Below are positions 7,182 to 13,692 of a DNA stretch of 24,068 bases, piece by piece. A program made the position numbers and the translations under genes. Each line of letters begins with the position of its first letter. Position 1 is the first letter of the stretch. The stretch is taken from positions 1-24,068 of the forward strand of contig CALFNR010000190.1 of NCBI GenBank assembly GCA_937903005.1, written 5' to 3'. A model generated the notes under the pieces. It did no database searches. It had not been told where the DNA came from and saw nothing but the letters and a program-made list of their open reading frames with translations. This DNA comes from Clostridium_AI sp002297865. GTDB lineage: Bacteria > Bacillota > Clostridia > Lachnospirales > Lachnospiraceae.

Positions 7182-7430
7182 TCAGGATGGTTGTTTCAGC
7201 TTCTTTATTTCTTCAGCATTCAGTCCTGTAGCTTTCGCGATATTCTCTACGGACAATCCCATATTCAATAAATTTTTTGCCACTTCAATTTTTCCTTCCG
7301 TTTGTCCTTCCGCTCTACCTTCCGCTCTACCTTCCGCTCTACCTTCCGCTCTACCTTCCGCTCTACCTTCTTGTCTGCCTAATATTTTTGCCCCGTCCAT
7401 TGTGGCATAATAATCAAGCATCACTTTCAT
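7182..7430 (-). CDS. Candidate intragenic antitoxin (RpnS-like), internal start of the Rpn gene
   Basis: In-frame ATG codons at 7430, 7421 and 7400 could start a separate C-terminal fragment of 82, 79 or 72 residues that contains the whole GRAE repeat and the terminal helical domain. Published work on Rpn systems describes such a gene-within-gene product (RpnS) that binds and blocks the full-length nuclease through a repeat helix. Upstream of 7430 there is a GGAG about 17 nt away and a GAGAGC just before the ATG, so a ribosome-binding site is only weakly suggested. I assign this by analogy, not by a decisive sequence signal. Confidence 0.3.
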   Translation of the reverse strand: MKVMLDYYATMDGAKILGRQEGRAEGRAEGRAEGRAEGRAEGQTEGKIEVAKNLLNMGLSVENIAKATGLNAEEIKKLKQPS

Positions 7431-8123
7431 GCTCTCGTCATATTTCTCCAGGTCTTCTGGACTCAATGCCGAGATGTCGGCAATTTGTGCGAGTTTCTTG
7501 AAAACGGCATTTCGTGCCGCAAACGGCATTCTATCAAAAGTATTCATGTTCTTTAAAATGTAGATCCAACGTTCAAAATCATTTTTACATTCTTCCTCCG
7601 AATTCTTATCGAAGAGAGGAAGCATCAAGTATATTAGTCGTATGCGGTCGGAGAAAATTTTTTTCTCCTGCATATCCATCAGGACTGCGTCTGTGCGGAA
7701 TTTTGTCGGTGTTAACACGTCGGTGTCGTAGTTCATCAGACATACCGTATATACTGGAGCCAGCATGTAGTTCCAGCTTTCGCGCTTGCCGTCCTCAATT
7801 TCCTGCATACCCTTCACTCCCTGGTTCACGATATTGCGTGAAGTGTAGAAGATGGAGCGGTCGGTGAAATACGGCTGATATCGGTTCTGCATCTCCACGA
7901 TGATGTGTTCACCCTTGTCTGTTGTGCAGTAGATGTCGTATATGATGCCGCGCATGCTCTTTAGTTCCGGCAACTGCTCCTTATCCTTGAAGGTCAAGTC
8001 GGTGATATGTCGCTCGCCTTCAAGCAAGTCGTTGAGAAACTTGATTAGCAGGTCTTTGTTTATCTCCTGACCGAAAATTTTCTTGAATCCCCAATCGGAG
8101 AAAGGATTGATGAATTTTGGCAT
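7182..8123 (-). CDS. Rpn-family PD-(D/E)XK nuclease (recombination-promoting nuclease/transposase-like)
   Basis: The ATG at 8123 is preferred, giving 313 residues. The frame runs seven codons further up to a TTG at 8144, but that TTG forms part of the -7 promoter box TACATTTG. The N-terminus INPFSDWGFKKIFG is the hallmark of the Rpn/PDDEXK_2 'transposase' family. The nuclease core shows Asp63 (IIYDIY) followed by Glu77 and Gln79 in IIVEMQNR, the D...ExQ form of the PD-(D/E)XK site. The C-terminal part carries a GRQE unit, five perfect GRAE units and a GQTE unit, then a small helical domain ending in ENIAKATGLNAEEIKKLKQ. Rpn proteins are cytoplasmic DNases. In Enterobacteria they are reported to act as toxins held in check by a separately translated C-terminal fragment and to protect against phage. 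Whether this copy does so is inference. Confidence 0.9.
   Translation of the reverse strand: MPKFINPFSDWGFKKIFGQEINKDLLIKFLNDLLEGERHITDLTFKDKEQLPELKSMRGIIYDIYCTTDKGEHIIVEMQNRYQPYFTDRSIFYTSRNIVNQGVKGMQEIEDGKRESWNYMLAPVYTVCLMNYDTDVLTPTKFRTDAVLMDMQEKKIFSDRIRLIYLMLPLFDKNSEEECKNDFERWIYILKNMNTFDRMPFAARNAVFKKLAQIADISALSPEDLEKYDESMKVMLDYYATMDGAKILGRQEGRAEGRAEGRAEGRAEGRAEGQTEGKIEVAKNLLNMGLSVENIAKATGLNAEEIKKLKQPS
7306..7365 (-). repeat. 12-bp tandem repeat, five perfect copies (GRAE codons)
   Basis: The + strand unit CCTTCCGCTCTA is repeated five times without a mismatch at 7306-7365, flanked by degenerate copies at 7294-7305 and 7366-7377. The perfect identity at the DNA level indicates recent slippage or recombination. 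Because the unit is four codons, copy-number change alters the length of the repeat helix without breaking the frame. Confidence 0.9.
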
Positions 8124-8141
8124 AACTGTCTGCTTTTTCTG

Positions 8142-8172
8142 CAAATGTAAGTAAAAGAATTTATTTTGGCAA
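8142..8172 (-). promoter_or_regulatory. Promoter of the Rpn gene
   Basis: On the - strand a perfect -7 box TACATTTG (8149-8142) is preceded by TTG (8172-8170) with a 20-nt spacer. Transcription would start near 8136, giving a leader of about 13 nt before the ATG at 8123. This decides the start codon: the upstream TTG at 8144 lies inside the -7 box. Confidence 0.65.
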
Positions 8173-8462
8173 GATTAAACATGAAAAAATATGAAAACAA
8201 ATATTCAAAAATCTTTCACCAAGTTTGTAATGCCTTTATATTCAATATTTTATGGTGAAGGATTTTCCCTGTCTGTTGTAAAATGGTAGTTCGTTCGTAG
8301 GCTGATGCTACAATAGGGAAATTTCTAATTCATCAATTCTTAATCGCAGTGAAGCGAGAACAGTTTTACATTCTACACTCTAAATCCATTTTTTGGTTTT
8401 GTCATCCGGGAGTCTTGTCTGCCATATACAGAAGGATTGGAAAAGCCTAATGAAAGTGTTTT

Positions 8463-8548
8463 AACTACCGTTTAATTTGTTTTTAGCTACCGTTGAAAAC
8501 ACTTTTAGCTACCGTTGAAAACTTTTTTAACTACCGTTACAACACCTT
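8463..8548. repeat. Four-copy tandem repeat with 22-bp period (CTACCGTT core)
   Basis: CTACCGTT begins at 8465, 8487, 8509 and 8531, exactly 22 bp apart. The two middle units (AGCTACCGTTGAAAAC, then a short A/C/T run) are almost identical; the outer two have AACTACCGTT. A partial match, TGTTTTAACTACC, appears both at 8457-8469 and at 24014-24026, so the motif is probably dispersed in the genome. Two helical turns per unit would put the core on one face of the DNA, as in iterons or stacked regulator sites. There is no spacer variation, so it is not a CRISPR array. Confidence 0.8.
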
Positions 8549-8701
8549 CGTCTATATAAAACAACACCCTCGTAGGTTTGATTCTTTCCTTTGTAGAGGT
8601 GGAGGAGTCGCTTACTTAGAATCTATCAGTTTTATTTCACATATGGATTTTAGGGACTTAGTTCTTGTGCTGTAAAGGGTTGATAATTAGTAAGATATAA
8701 T

Positions 8702-8742
8702 TTGTGAATTATTTGTGAACTAAAAGCAGACTGAATTCACAA
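8702..8742. promoter_or_regulatory. Inverted repeat in the promoter of the pseudo-metalloprotease operon
   Basis: TTGTGAATT (8702-8710) is repeated in inverse as AATTCACAA (8734-8742), with an extra TTGTGAA at 8713-8719. The right arm ends 9 bp before the -7 box, so a bound regulator would cover the promoter. Candidate operator. Confidence 0.35.
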
Positions 8743-8751
8743 CATATTTTA

Positions 8752-8759
8752 TATCTTTG
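8752..8759 (+). promoter_or_regulatory. -7 box of the 8795-13599 operon
   Basis: TATCTTTG matches TAnnTTTG exactly, 35 nt before the first start codon. No good -33 TTG lies at the expected spacing, which fits a promoter that depends on an activator. Moderate support only. Confidence 0.5.
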
Positions 8760-8794
8760 CAAGAAAAAATTATTTTATAAAAACATTAAATTCT

Positions 8795-9145
8795 ATGAGA
8801 CTAAAACATTATCTATTTATTTCAACATTATTATTAGCAACTGTGCATGTGTTTGGACAGAATGTAGAACTTGTTCGTATTTCAGGTGATATATTGCAGG
8901 GTGGACATTGTCTTGAAGTTCCTGTTGTAAGTCAAAATGGTGATGATATTATTATAAAGGCAGACACAATATTGACAGATGTACGTATTGTGGTAAAAGA
9001 TGAGCTTGGAAATGTTGTTTATGATTCAATAGTTGAGTTGTCTTCTACGGAAACTACAATATTTGTTCCTGACAACAACTATAGTTCCAAGGCTACTATT
9101 GATATTTATTATAAGCGTGAACATTTGTTCGGAACCTTAAGATAA
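8795..9145 (+). CDS. Small exported DUF3244-like beta-sandwich protein
   Basis: 116 residues: a signal peptide (MRLKHYLFISTLLLATVHVFG, cut before QNVEL) and one short beta-rich domain. ADTILTDVRIVVKDELGNVVYDSIVEL, followed by a strand and ATIDIYYKREHLFGTL, has the pattern of DUF3244 and of type IX sorting-tail folds: strand, D-x-x-G-x-v-v-y, strand, strand and a closing strand with L-x-G. Free-standing DUF3244 proteins are common in Bacteroides and Prevotella and often sit beside secreted peptidases; the function is not known. It is the first gene of a four-gene operon and begins 35 nt after a -7 box. It could be a binding or inhibitory partner of the neighbouring proteins; that is inference. 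Confidence 0.78.
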   Translation: MRLKHYLFISTLLLATVHVFGQNVELVRISGDILQGGHCLEVPVVSQNGDDIIIKADTILTDVRIVVKDELGNVVYDSIVELSSTETTIFVPDNNYSSKATIDIYYKREHLFGTLR

Positions 9146-9168
9146 ACATTAATCTATAAAGATTCAGC

Positions 9169-10785
9169 ATGAAAAAGATTTTAATTTCGTTGGCGTTGTT
9201 TTTCTCAATGTCTGTATTTGGGCAAGAGCCAGAATTATACAAAGTGAGCTACATAGATAGAGTGCAAGATGACTCAGTAATGAGGAATGTGAAGAAAAAT
9301 ATAAAAATGTCAACAGAAGCTATAGTCGATTCTGTTATCCTTAAATCGAGACTTGGAAAAATTAAAGCAAAATGTTATTTGGACAATAACGTTACTAATG
9401 GTATTTTGCGTTGTATTAATATTGCAATTAATGTGTTAGAGGATAGGTTGGTAATAGATAAACCTTTTCTTGTTAATTTTAAATTTGACAATAGTCTTGA
9501 TGAAAATATAGAGGTGCAGACAACGGTGTTTTATGCGTTAAAAAATCAAACGGTGTATCCTCTTAGTCTTTATAAGCAATTATTCAGTAACAATACGCCA
9601 ACAAGGGTTGCAGAAATTGATTTTAATCCATCTGTAGATTGGGATTATTCTTGGCCAGATGATTCAAAACATTGGGGTAGTAATAATATGATTTCCGAAA
9701 TTCTCCGACAAATGGCGCATGCGCTGGGATTTGGTACAAGTATTTCAAAAAAGGCTAATGGGAAATTAGAATGTGCAGTTCGAGATGTTAAGTCTCCATT
9801 TGACAACATAATTACAGATGGTAGTACTAAATTGTCACAGGTAAGTGATTATGAATCTTTTTTTAAGCGAAAAATATATGTGGAAACGGTAAAAGGAAGA
9901 TATCCGTTGTTTTCTGCATTAAATGATTTTGTTTCCAACAGAAGTGGATGTTATTTTTCTCTTGATGAGGATAATCTTATGAATTATCCGTATAAAGACA
10001 AAACAGAATTGTTGAACATTAATTCGGAGACGTTAGATGTATTGTCTGAGATTGGATGGAAAACAAAAGACTACGACATGACTATTTGTGCCGATAATTT
10101 GAATAGCATATATTTTGGAAATGCTTTTGATGATATAACCTTTTCGGTTGTTGATTCCAAAGATAATTTAATGAGACCAATTAAATGGACTTTTAATGCT
10201 TTTAGTAATGTAAAAAACAATTATGAGACTTTTTATCAGAGTACGGAACAAAAATTTTCGCTTGTTCCAGGGACTTTTGGCAGTGATTATGTTGATGATA
10301 ATTCATATTTGCAAGGCAATATTACTTGTTTCTTAGACCAAAGTGGCGTAATCAAGGAATACTGCAATGCTATTTTCCTTGATTGTAGACCTTTGGTAAA
10401 AAAATATACAATAAATAATGTTGTTAAGAATCAAGATGGAAAGAGTTTTGACTTTGACATTAATATAAGTCAGAAAGGTGGAGAACACACTCTTGTAATG
10501 GTAACGACAGAATCCGGGACTATTAAAAACAGTAATTTAAATTTACAGGAAGACATAGTTATACATGTTGATAATGCACCAATAAAGGGACTTATTTACG
10601 TGAATATTTCTTCTGAAAATGAATATGGAATAACAGATAGAGATATTGAGTTTAGTTACAATTCTTTATGTAATCCAAGGTTAGGGCTTCGTAACGAATT
10701 TATTAATGTCAATGATTTTTTTAATATAAATAAAAGTTTTAATACTATCAATTATTATAAAAAAATAAATAATCATGAGAATTAA
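9169..10785 (+). CDS. Secreted pseudo-metalloprotease (HEXXH changed to RQMAH)
   Basis: 538 residues; signal peptide cut at FG|QE. Residues about 60-290 have the layout of matrixin-like secreted metalloproteases of Bacteroidetes. A strand VAEIDFNPSVDWDYSW precedes the active-site helix, and LMNYPYK...LDVLSEIGW closes the domain, as in the usual L-M-x-P ... L-x-x-x-G-W end. In the helix, where H-E-x-x-H-A-L-G-F is expected, the sequence is RQMAHALGFG (Arg180, Gln181, His184). Only one zinc ligand of the motif is left and the catalytic Glu is Gln, so it is unlikely to be a protease. The C-terminal half (about 300-500) looks like one or two beta-sandwich domains, without a clear T9SS tail. It begins 23 nt after the previous gene and overlaps the next gene by 11 nt. 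It may bind peptides or be a structural protein. Confidence 0.85.
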   Translation: MKKILISLALFFSMSVFGQEPELYKVSYIDRVQDDSVMRNVKKNIKMSTEAIVDSVILKSRLGKIKAKCYLDNNVTNGILRCINIAINVLEDRLVIDKPFLVNFKFDNSLDENIEVQTTVFYALKNQTVYPLSLYKQLFSNNTPTRVAEIDFNPSVDWDYSWPDDSKHWGSNNMISEILRQMAHALGFGTSISKKANGKLECAVRDVKSPFDNIITDGSTKLSQVSDYESFFKRKIYVETVKGRYPLFSALNDFVSNRSGCYFSLDEDNLMNYPYKDKTELLNINSETLDVLSEIGWKTKDYDMTICADNLNSIYFGNAFDDITFSVVDSKDNLMRPIKWTFNAFSNVKNNYETFYQSTEQKFSLVPGTFGSDYVDDNSYLQGNITCFLDQSGVIKEYCNAIFLDCRPLVKKYTINNVVKNQDGKSFDFDINISQKGGEHTLVMVTTESGTIKNSNLNLQEDIVIHVDNAPIKGLIYVNISSENEYGITDRDIEFSYNSLCNPRLGLRNEFINVNDFFNINKSFNTINYYKKINNHEN

Positions 10786-11767
10786 GGTAAGAATAATTTT
10801 TTTTTCTTTTTTGTTTTGTTTATCAGCTTTAGCTGAAGATGAACAGTTCGAAATAGGAATGTATATAAATGGTATATCACAGACGGGAAACGTTTTGATA
10901 AAAGACGGTGATTTATGTGAAATGTTCCTTTATGACAAACATAATAATACAGAAATAAAAAATGTATATAGTTGGAAAATGATTTTTAAAGATACGGATA
11001 CAGGAAAAGAATTCGTAAAAAAGTGTGGTGACTATGTTGAAGACAACATGTTGAGGTTTAAGATGCAACCCTCTTTCACCGGTAGGATATTTTGTGACAG
11101 TAAATTGTCAAAATATAAAGAAATTGTTGACGATAGTTGGGACGTAAAATATTCTCAGCAGGCATTGGTAAAGTGTGAGTTCTTTTATGATGGAAAGATG
11201 TTCGATGTTGTGAAAGAAATCTCCTTTGATGTCCTTCCAATATTACCTGAAATTAAAATTGGTGATGTTGTATACACTGGAGATTATAATGGTGAAAAAA
11301 ACTATAATGTTAATGTTGAGCTATCTGACGGCAAGATTGACATGGCTGGTTTCGTGTTGATTGATGAAGAAAATAAAGATGCAGATATTCCGTCATATTA
11401 TTATTGTTTCATAGATGAAGGAACGAAACTCCCGTGTATAGAGACATTGTCTGATATTTGTGAACATACTAAATGGTGCTTATTTGATGAAAATGACTAT
11501 GGAGTAAGTGCTTCTGATTGGATGGGCTTGGATATATCCGGAATATCACACCCAAAAACATCTCAATACACGATTTCATTAACTGGTAATATGTTGAAAA
11601 TATCATCGCAGACTTTACTGAAGAAAATAGAAGTTTATAGCCTGTCTGGAACACTTCTTTCTTCGTCTAAAAGTGCGTATTGTTACGAGTGCATTTTACC
11701 ATGTGGACTATATATATTGCGTATAACTGATAATAAAAGTATAATAACAAAGAATATAAAAATATGA
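10775..11767 (+). CDS. Exported protein with a T9SS-type C-terminal sorting tail
   Basis: 330 residues; signal peptide cut near SALA|ED. Two beta-rich regions (about 25-150 and 150-255) look like Ig or fibronectin-type domains; the second opens with PEIKIGDVVYTGDYNGEKNY. The last 70 residues, with LKKIEVYSLSGTLLSS and then LPCGLYILRITDNKSIITK, show the strand-'G'-strand-'xGxYxlxi' layout of type A T9SS sorting domains. This predicts export across the outer membrane and surface attachment or release. It overlaps the preceding gene by 11 nt and the following gene by 4 nt (ATGA), so translation is probably coupled. Since the preceding protein lacks such a tail, the two genes may derive from one longer ancestor. 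No catalytic motif is seen. Confidence 0.82.
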   Translation: MRIKVRIIFFSFLFCLSALAEDEQFEIGMYINGISQTGNVLIKDGDLCEMFLYDKHNNTEIKNVYSWKMIFKDTDTGKEFVKKCGDYVEDNMLRFKMQPSFTGRIFCDSKLSKYKEIVDDSWDVKYSQQALVKCEFFYDGKMFDVVKEISFDVLPILPEIKIGDVVYTGDYNGEKNYNVNVELSDGKIDMAGFVLIDEENKDADIPSYYYCFIDEGTKLPCIETLSDICEHTKWCLFDENDYGVSASDWMGLDISGISHPKTSQYTISLTGNMLKISSQTLLKKIEVYSLSGTLLSSSKSAYCYECILPCGLYILRITDNKSIITKNIKI

Positions 11768-13599
11768 GTTGCAAATCAATAATTTTAGCTGTAGCAGTTT
11801 CCTTACAGTTGAATGCTAAAGCTCAGAATGTTTCTGGTTTTGTCTTTTCCTCAGATGGAGAGATGGTGGTGGTTCCTGAGAGTACGGGGAAACGTCAAAT
11901 AGTGGGCGGTACTGTTATAAAAGTGAAATACAAAGGTATTAACTTTTCAAAACAAGCACAGGGGGCTTTTGAATATGCCTGCAAAATATGGGAGGAAAAA
12001 ATTCCTACGACTCTTCCGATAAACATAACGGTAAAGTTTGATAAACTAAAAGACGTAAATTGCCTTGCCAAAGTAGATGCAGTGTATGATGATGAAGGAT
12101 TGGAGGAGAAAATATTTATTAAGAGAAAATCTGTTTTTGAAAAGTCGTATTATACTCCGCAATATTCGTTGGATTTTATTAGGGACTTTCCTGATGTAAA
12201 TATTACATTTGCAGCTCCAAGTAATTTTGATTTTTCTTTAGATTCTCAAAATATAGCTTCTGACAAATATGATTTCGTTACTGTTGCTTTGCAGGCAATT
12301 GGAAAAGCTTTGGGACTCTGTCTTACTGCAAGTTCTGATGGGGAATCAATAGAGAAGAACTCTTTATGCAATAATTTTACTCATGCTCTTCTTTCTGAGG
12401 ATAGCAAGTCTAACTATGTCCTTGCCACATCTGGCAATGCCAGAGTAACAGGACATGGAGGAGAGGGCTTCCTTTTATATTGTCCACATGAGTATGACAA
12501 TAAAAATAGCTTGAACTTTTTTGCCATAGACCGTAGCAACAAAGAGACACTGCTGATGCAGCCCGGGGTGTTGACAAAAGGAACTGTTATTAGGTATCTT
12601 GGCGATGAACCTTGGGAGAGCTTTTTTACATTTTGTGGATGGGACAGACCTATTGCTACTGGAATATCTGGAGGTAATGGAGTTGTTGAACCTGCTTCTA
12701 CAGATGATGTTATTTCATATAATGGTACTAATTCTTCGAGGATTGCCCAATACGCAGCAAGTAGCAATACAGAGGAAGAGACTGTAGAAAGTTATGTAAA
12801 TAAATTGAGAGAGTTTCAAAATGACGGTACATTTGTATTATTAAACGATGGAAGTTGGATTAAATGTAAGGATGATCTTTCTGATTTGAATGATGATGGT
12901 GGTGGTGATTATGCAAGAACAGTGGATGGTTATCTTAGAGTGAAACAATGCTATACGAAAGCTCTTGGTGGAGGATGGCCGAATCGCAGTTATGCGACAT
13001 ACAAATTGGCGGACTTCACTCCGCAAAGACCAATTGCGTCAGTAATTAGTTGTAAAAGATCTAATACAGTTTCAGCGCAAACAACATTGGCTGATAATGT
13101 ATGTTATGATGTCGTGGTGGGCTTCAAAAATACGGAAGGTTGTGATGAAATTGAGGTAGAGCAAACAGATGGCGTTGATGGGGTGCCGTATTACTACTAT
13201 GTAGACCCTAAAGCTGGTGTTTTTACCACATGTATGGAATATGGTGTGAAATCGAAATTCAAGTTGTCATACATAAACAAGAATGGTGCAGTGGCAGGTG
13301 CCCCTTTTTCATATAATATTCCTCAAATCCCTGAATCTGCAGATAAATGGAATCGACCGGATATTCCTGAAGTAAAGTTTGACAATGATATGATTAGATA
13401 TGATTTCAGCAACAGTTACAATAGATACAATGGTTCATACCGAATTTCTTCATTGTCTAATGGAAATATTGTTGATTATGGTCCTGTTGATGAAAATAAG
13501 GGAGAGATAAATATCGTGAGTCTTCCCAAGGGTAATTATTCATTGACATTTACAGAAACTAACGGAGATACTACTTCTTTGAAGTTGGTAAAACATTAA
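11764..13599 (+). CDS. Secreted pseudo-metalloprotease (HEXXH changed to QAIGK) with T9SS-like tail
   Basis: 611 residues; signal peptide cut at KA|QN. The domain landmarks are those of a Bacteroidetes matrixin-like family: INFSKQAQGAFEYACKIWEEKIPTTLPI, then a strand VNITFAAPSNFDF, then KYDFVTVAL just before the active-site helix, then ETLLMQPGVL and a closing GW. Where HExxH is expected stands QAIGK (Gln177, Ala178, Lys181), so all three motif positions are lost; it cannot be a zinc protease of this class. After the domain there is an acidic Asp/Gly stretch (DLNDDGGGDYARTVDGYL), two Ig-like domains (about 430-545), and a C-terminal region about 545-611 ending SLPKGNYSLTFTETNGDTTS, which looks like a T9SS sorting tail. 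It starts inside the stop of the preceding gene (ATGA). It is probably a surface binding protein; the ligand is unknown. Confidence 0.86.
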   Translation: MSCKSIILAVAVSLQLNAKAQNVSGFVFSSDGEMVVVPESTGKRQIVGGTVIKVKYKGINFSKQAQGAFEYACKIWEEKIPTTLPINITVKFDKLKDVNCLAKVDAVYDDEGLEEKIFIKRKSVFEKSYYTPQYSLDFIRDFPDVNITFAAPSNFDFSLDSQNIASDKYDFVTVALQAIGKALGLCLTASSDGESIEKNSLCNNFTHALLSEDSKSNYVLATSGNARVTGHGGEGFLLYCPHEYDNKNSLNFFAIDRSNKETLLMQPGVLTKGTVIRYLGDEPWESFFTFCGWDRPIATGISGGNGVVEPASTDDVISYNGTNSSRIAQYAASSNTEEETVESYVNKLREFQNDGTFVLLNDGSWIKCKDDLSDLNDDGGGDYARTVDGYLRVKQCYTKALGGGWPNRSYATYKLADFTPQRPIASVISCKRSNTVSAQTTLADNVCYDVVVGFKNTEGCDEIEVEQTDGVDGVPYYYYVDPKAGVFTTCMEYGVKSKFKLSYINKNGAVAGAPFSYNIPQIPESADKWNRPDIPEVKFDNDMIRYDFSNSYNRYNGSYRISSLSNGNIVDYGPVDENKGEINIVSLPKGNYSLTFTETNGDTTSLKLVKH

Positions 13600-13623
13600 T
13601 TCTGAATTTTTGTTACTTTTTAT

Positions 13624-13669
13624 GTTTATTGCCGCAATGATACAATAAATTGTGGCAATAAACGTTTTT
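13624..13669 (+). terminator. Terminator of the 8795-13599 operon
   Basis: GTTTATTGCCGCAA (13624-13637) pairs with TTGTGGCAATAAAC (13650-13663), with one G-T pair, followed by a short T-run. It lies 25 nt after the stop of the last secreted-protein gene and 24 nt before the regulator gene, so the regulator may be partly read-through or have its own promoter. Confidence 0.8.
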
Positions 13670-13692
13670 CTTGGGTATAGCATACAAGCATT

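Larger units (their letters stand above)
8173..8751. other. Gene-free stretch, no coding gene supported
   Basis: Between the Rpn promoter and the promoter of the next operon no ORF has a credible start, signal peptide or family likeness; one short + frame (8493-8675) starts inside the tandem repeats and is not convincing. Besides the 22-bp tandem repeats (8463-8548), the stretch holds a loose inverted repeat TTCACCA (8215-8221)/TGGTGAA (8253-8259) and an inverted repeat TTGTGAATT/AATTCACAA near its right end. It is AT-rich and may be a remnant or a site of past insertion. Confidence 0.5.

Noticed and set aside
7147..7410. Open frame on the + strand rich in repeated PSAL residues
   Set aside because: It is the antisense of the GRAE tandem repeat in the Rpn gene; it has no signal, domain or ribosome site of its own and stays open because of the repeat.
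7182..8123. Rpn gene as an active insertion sequence
   Set aside because: The family is sometimes called 'transposase', but no terminal inverted repeats or target-site duplication flank this gene, and it has its own promoter and a shared terminator; a stand-alone nuclease fits better.
8124..8144. Upstream extension of the Rpn frame to a TTG at 8144
   Set aside because: The TTG is part of a perfect -7 promoter box (TACATTTG) and would lie upstream of the transcript start; the conserved MPKFINPFSD start at 8123 fits the family.
8215..8259. Inverted repeat TTCACCA/TGGTGAA as insertion-sequence ends
   Set aside because: Only seven pairs, 31 bases apart, with no transposase or target duplication; likely chance or a minor hairpin.
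8463..8548. CRISPR-like array
   Set aside because: Units are 22 bp with no unique spacers of constant length and there are no cas genes; it is a plain tandem repeat.
8493..8675. 60-codon + frame in the gene-free stretch
   Set aside because: It starts inside the 22-bp repeats, has no ribosome site, and its translation shows no signal or domain.
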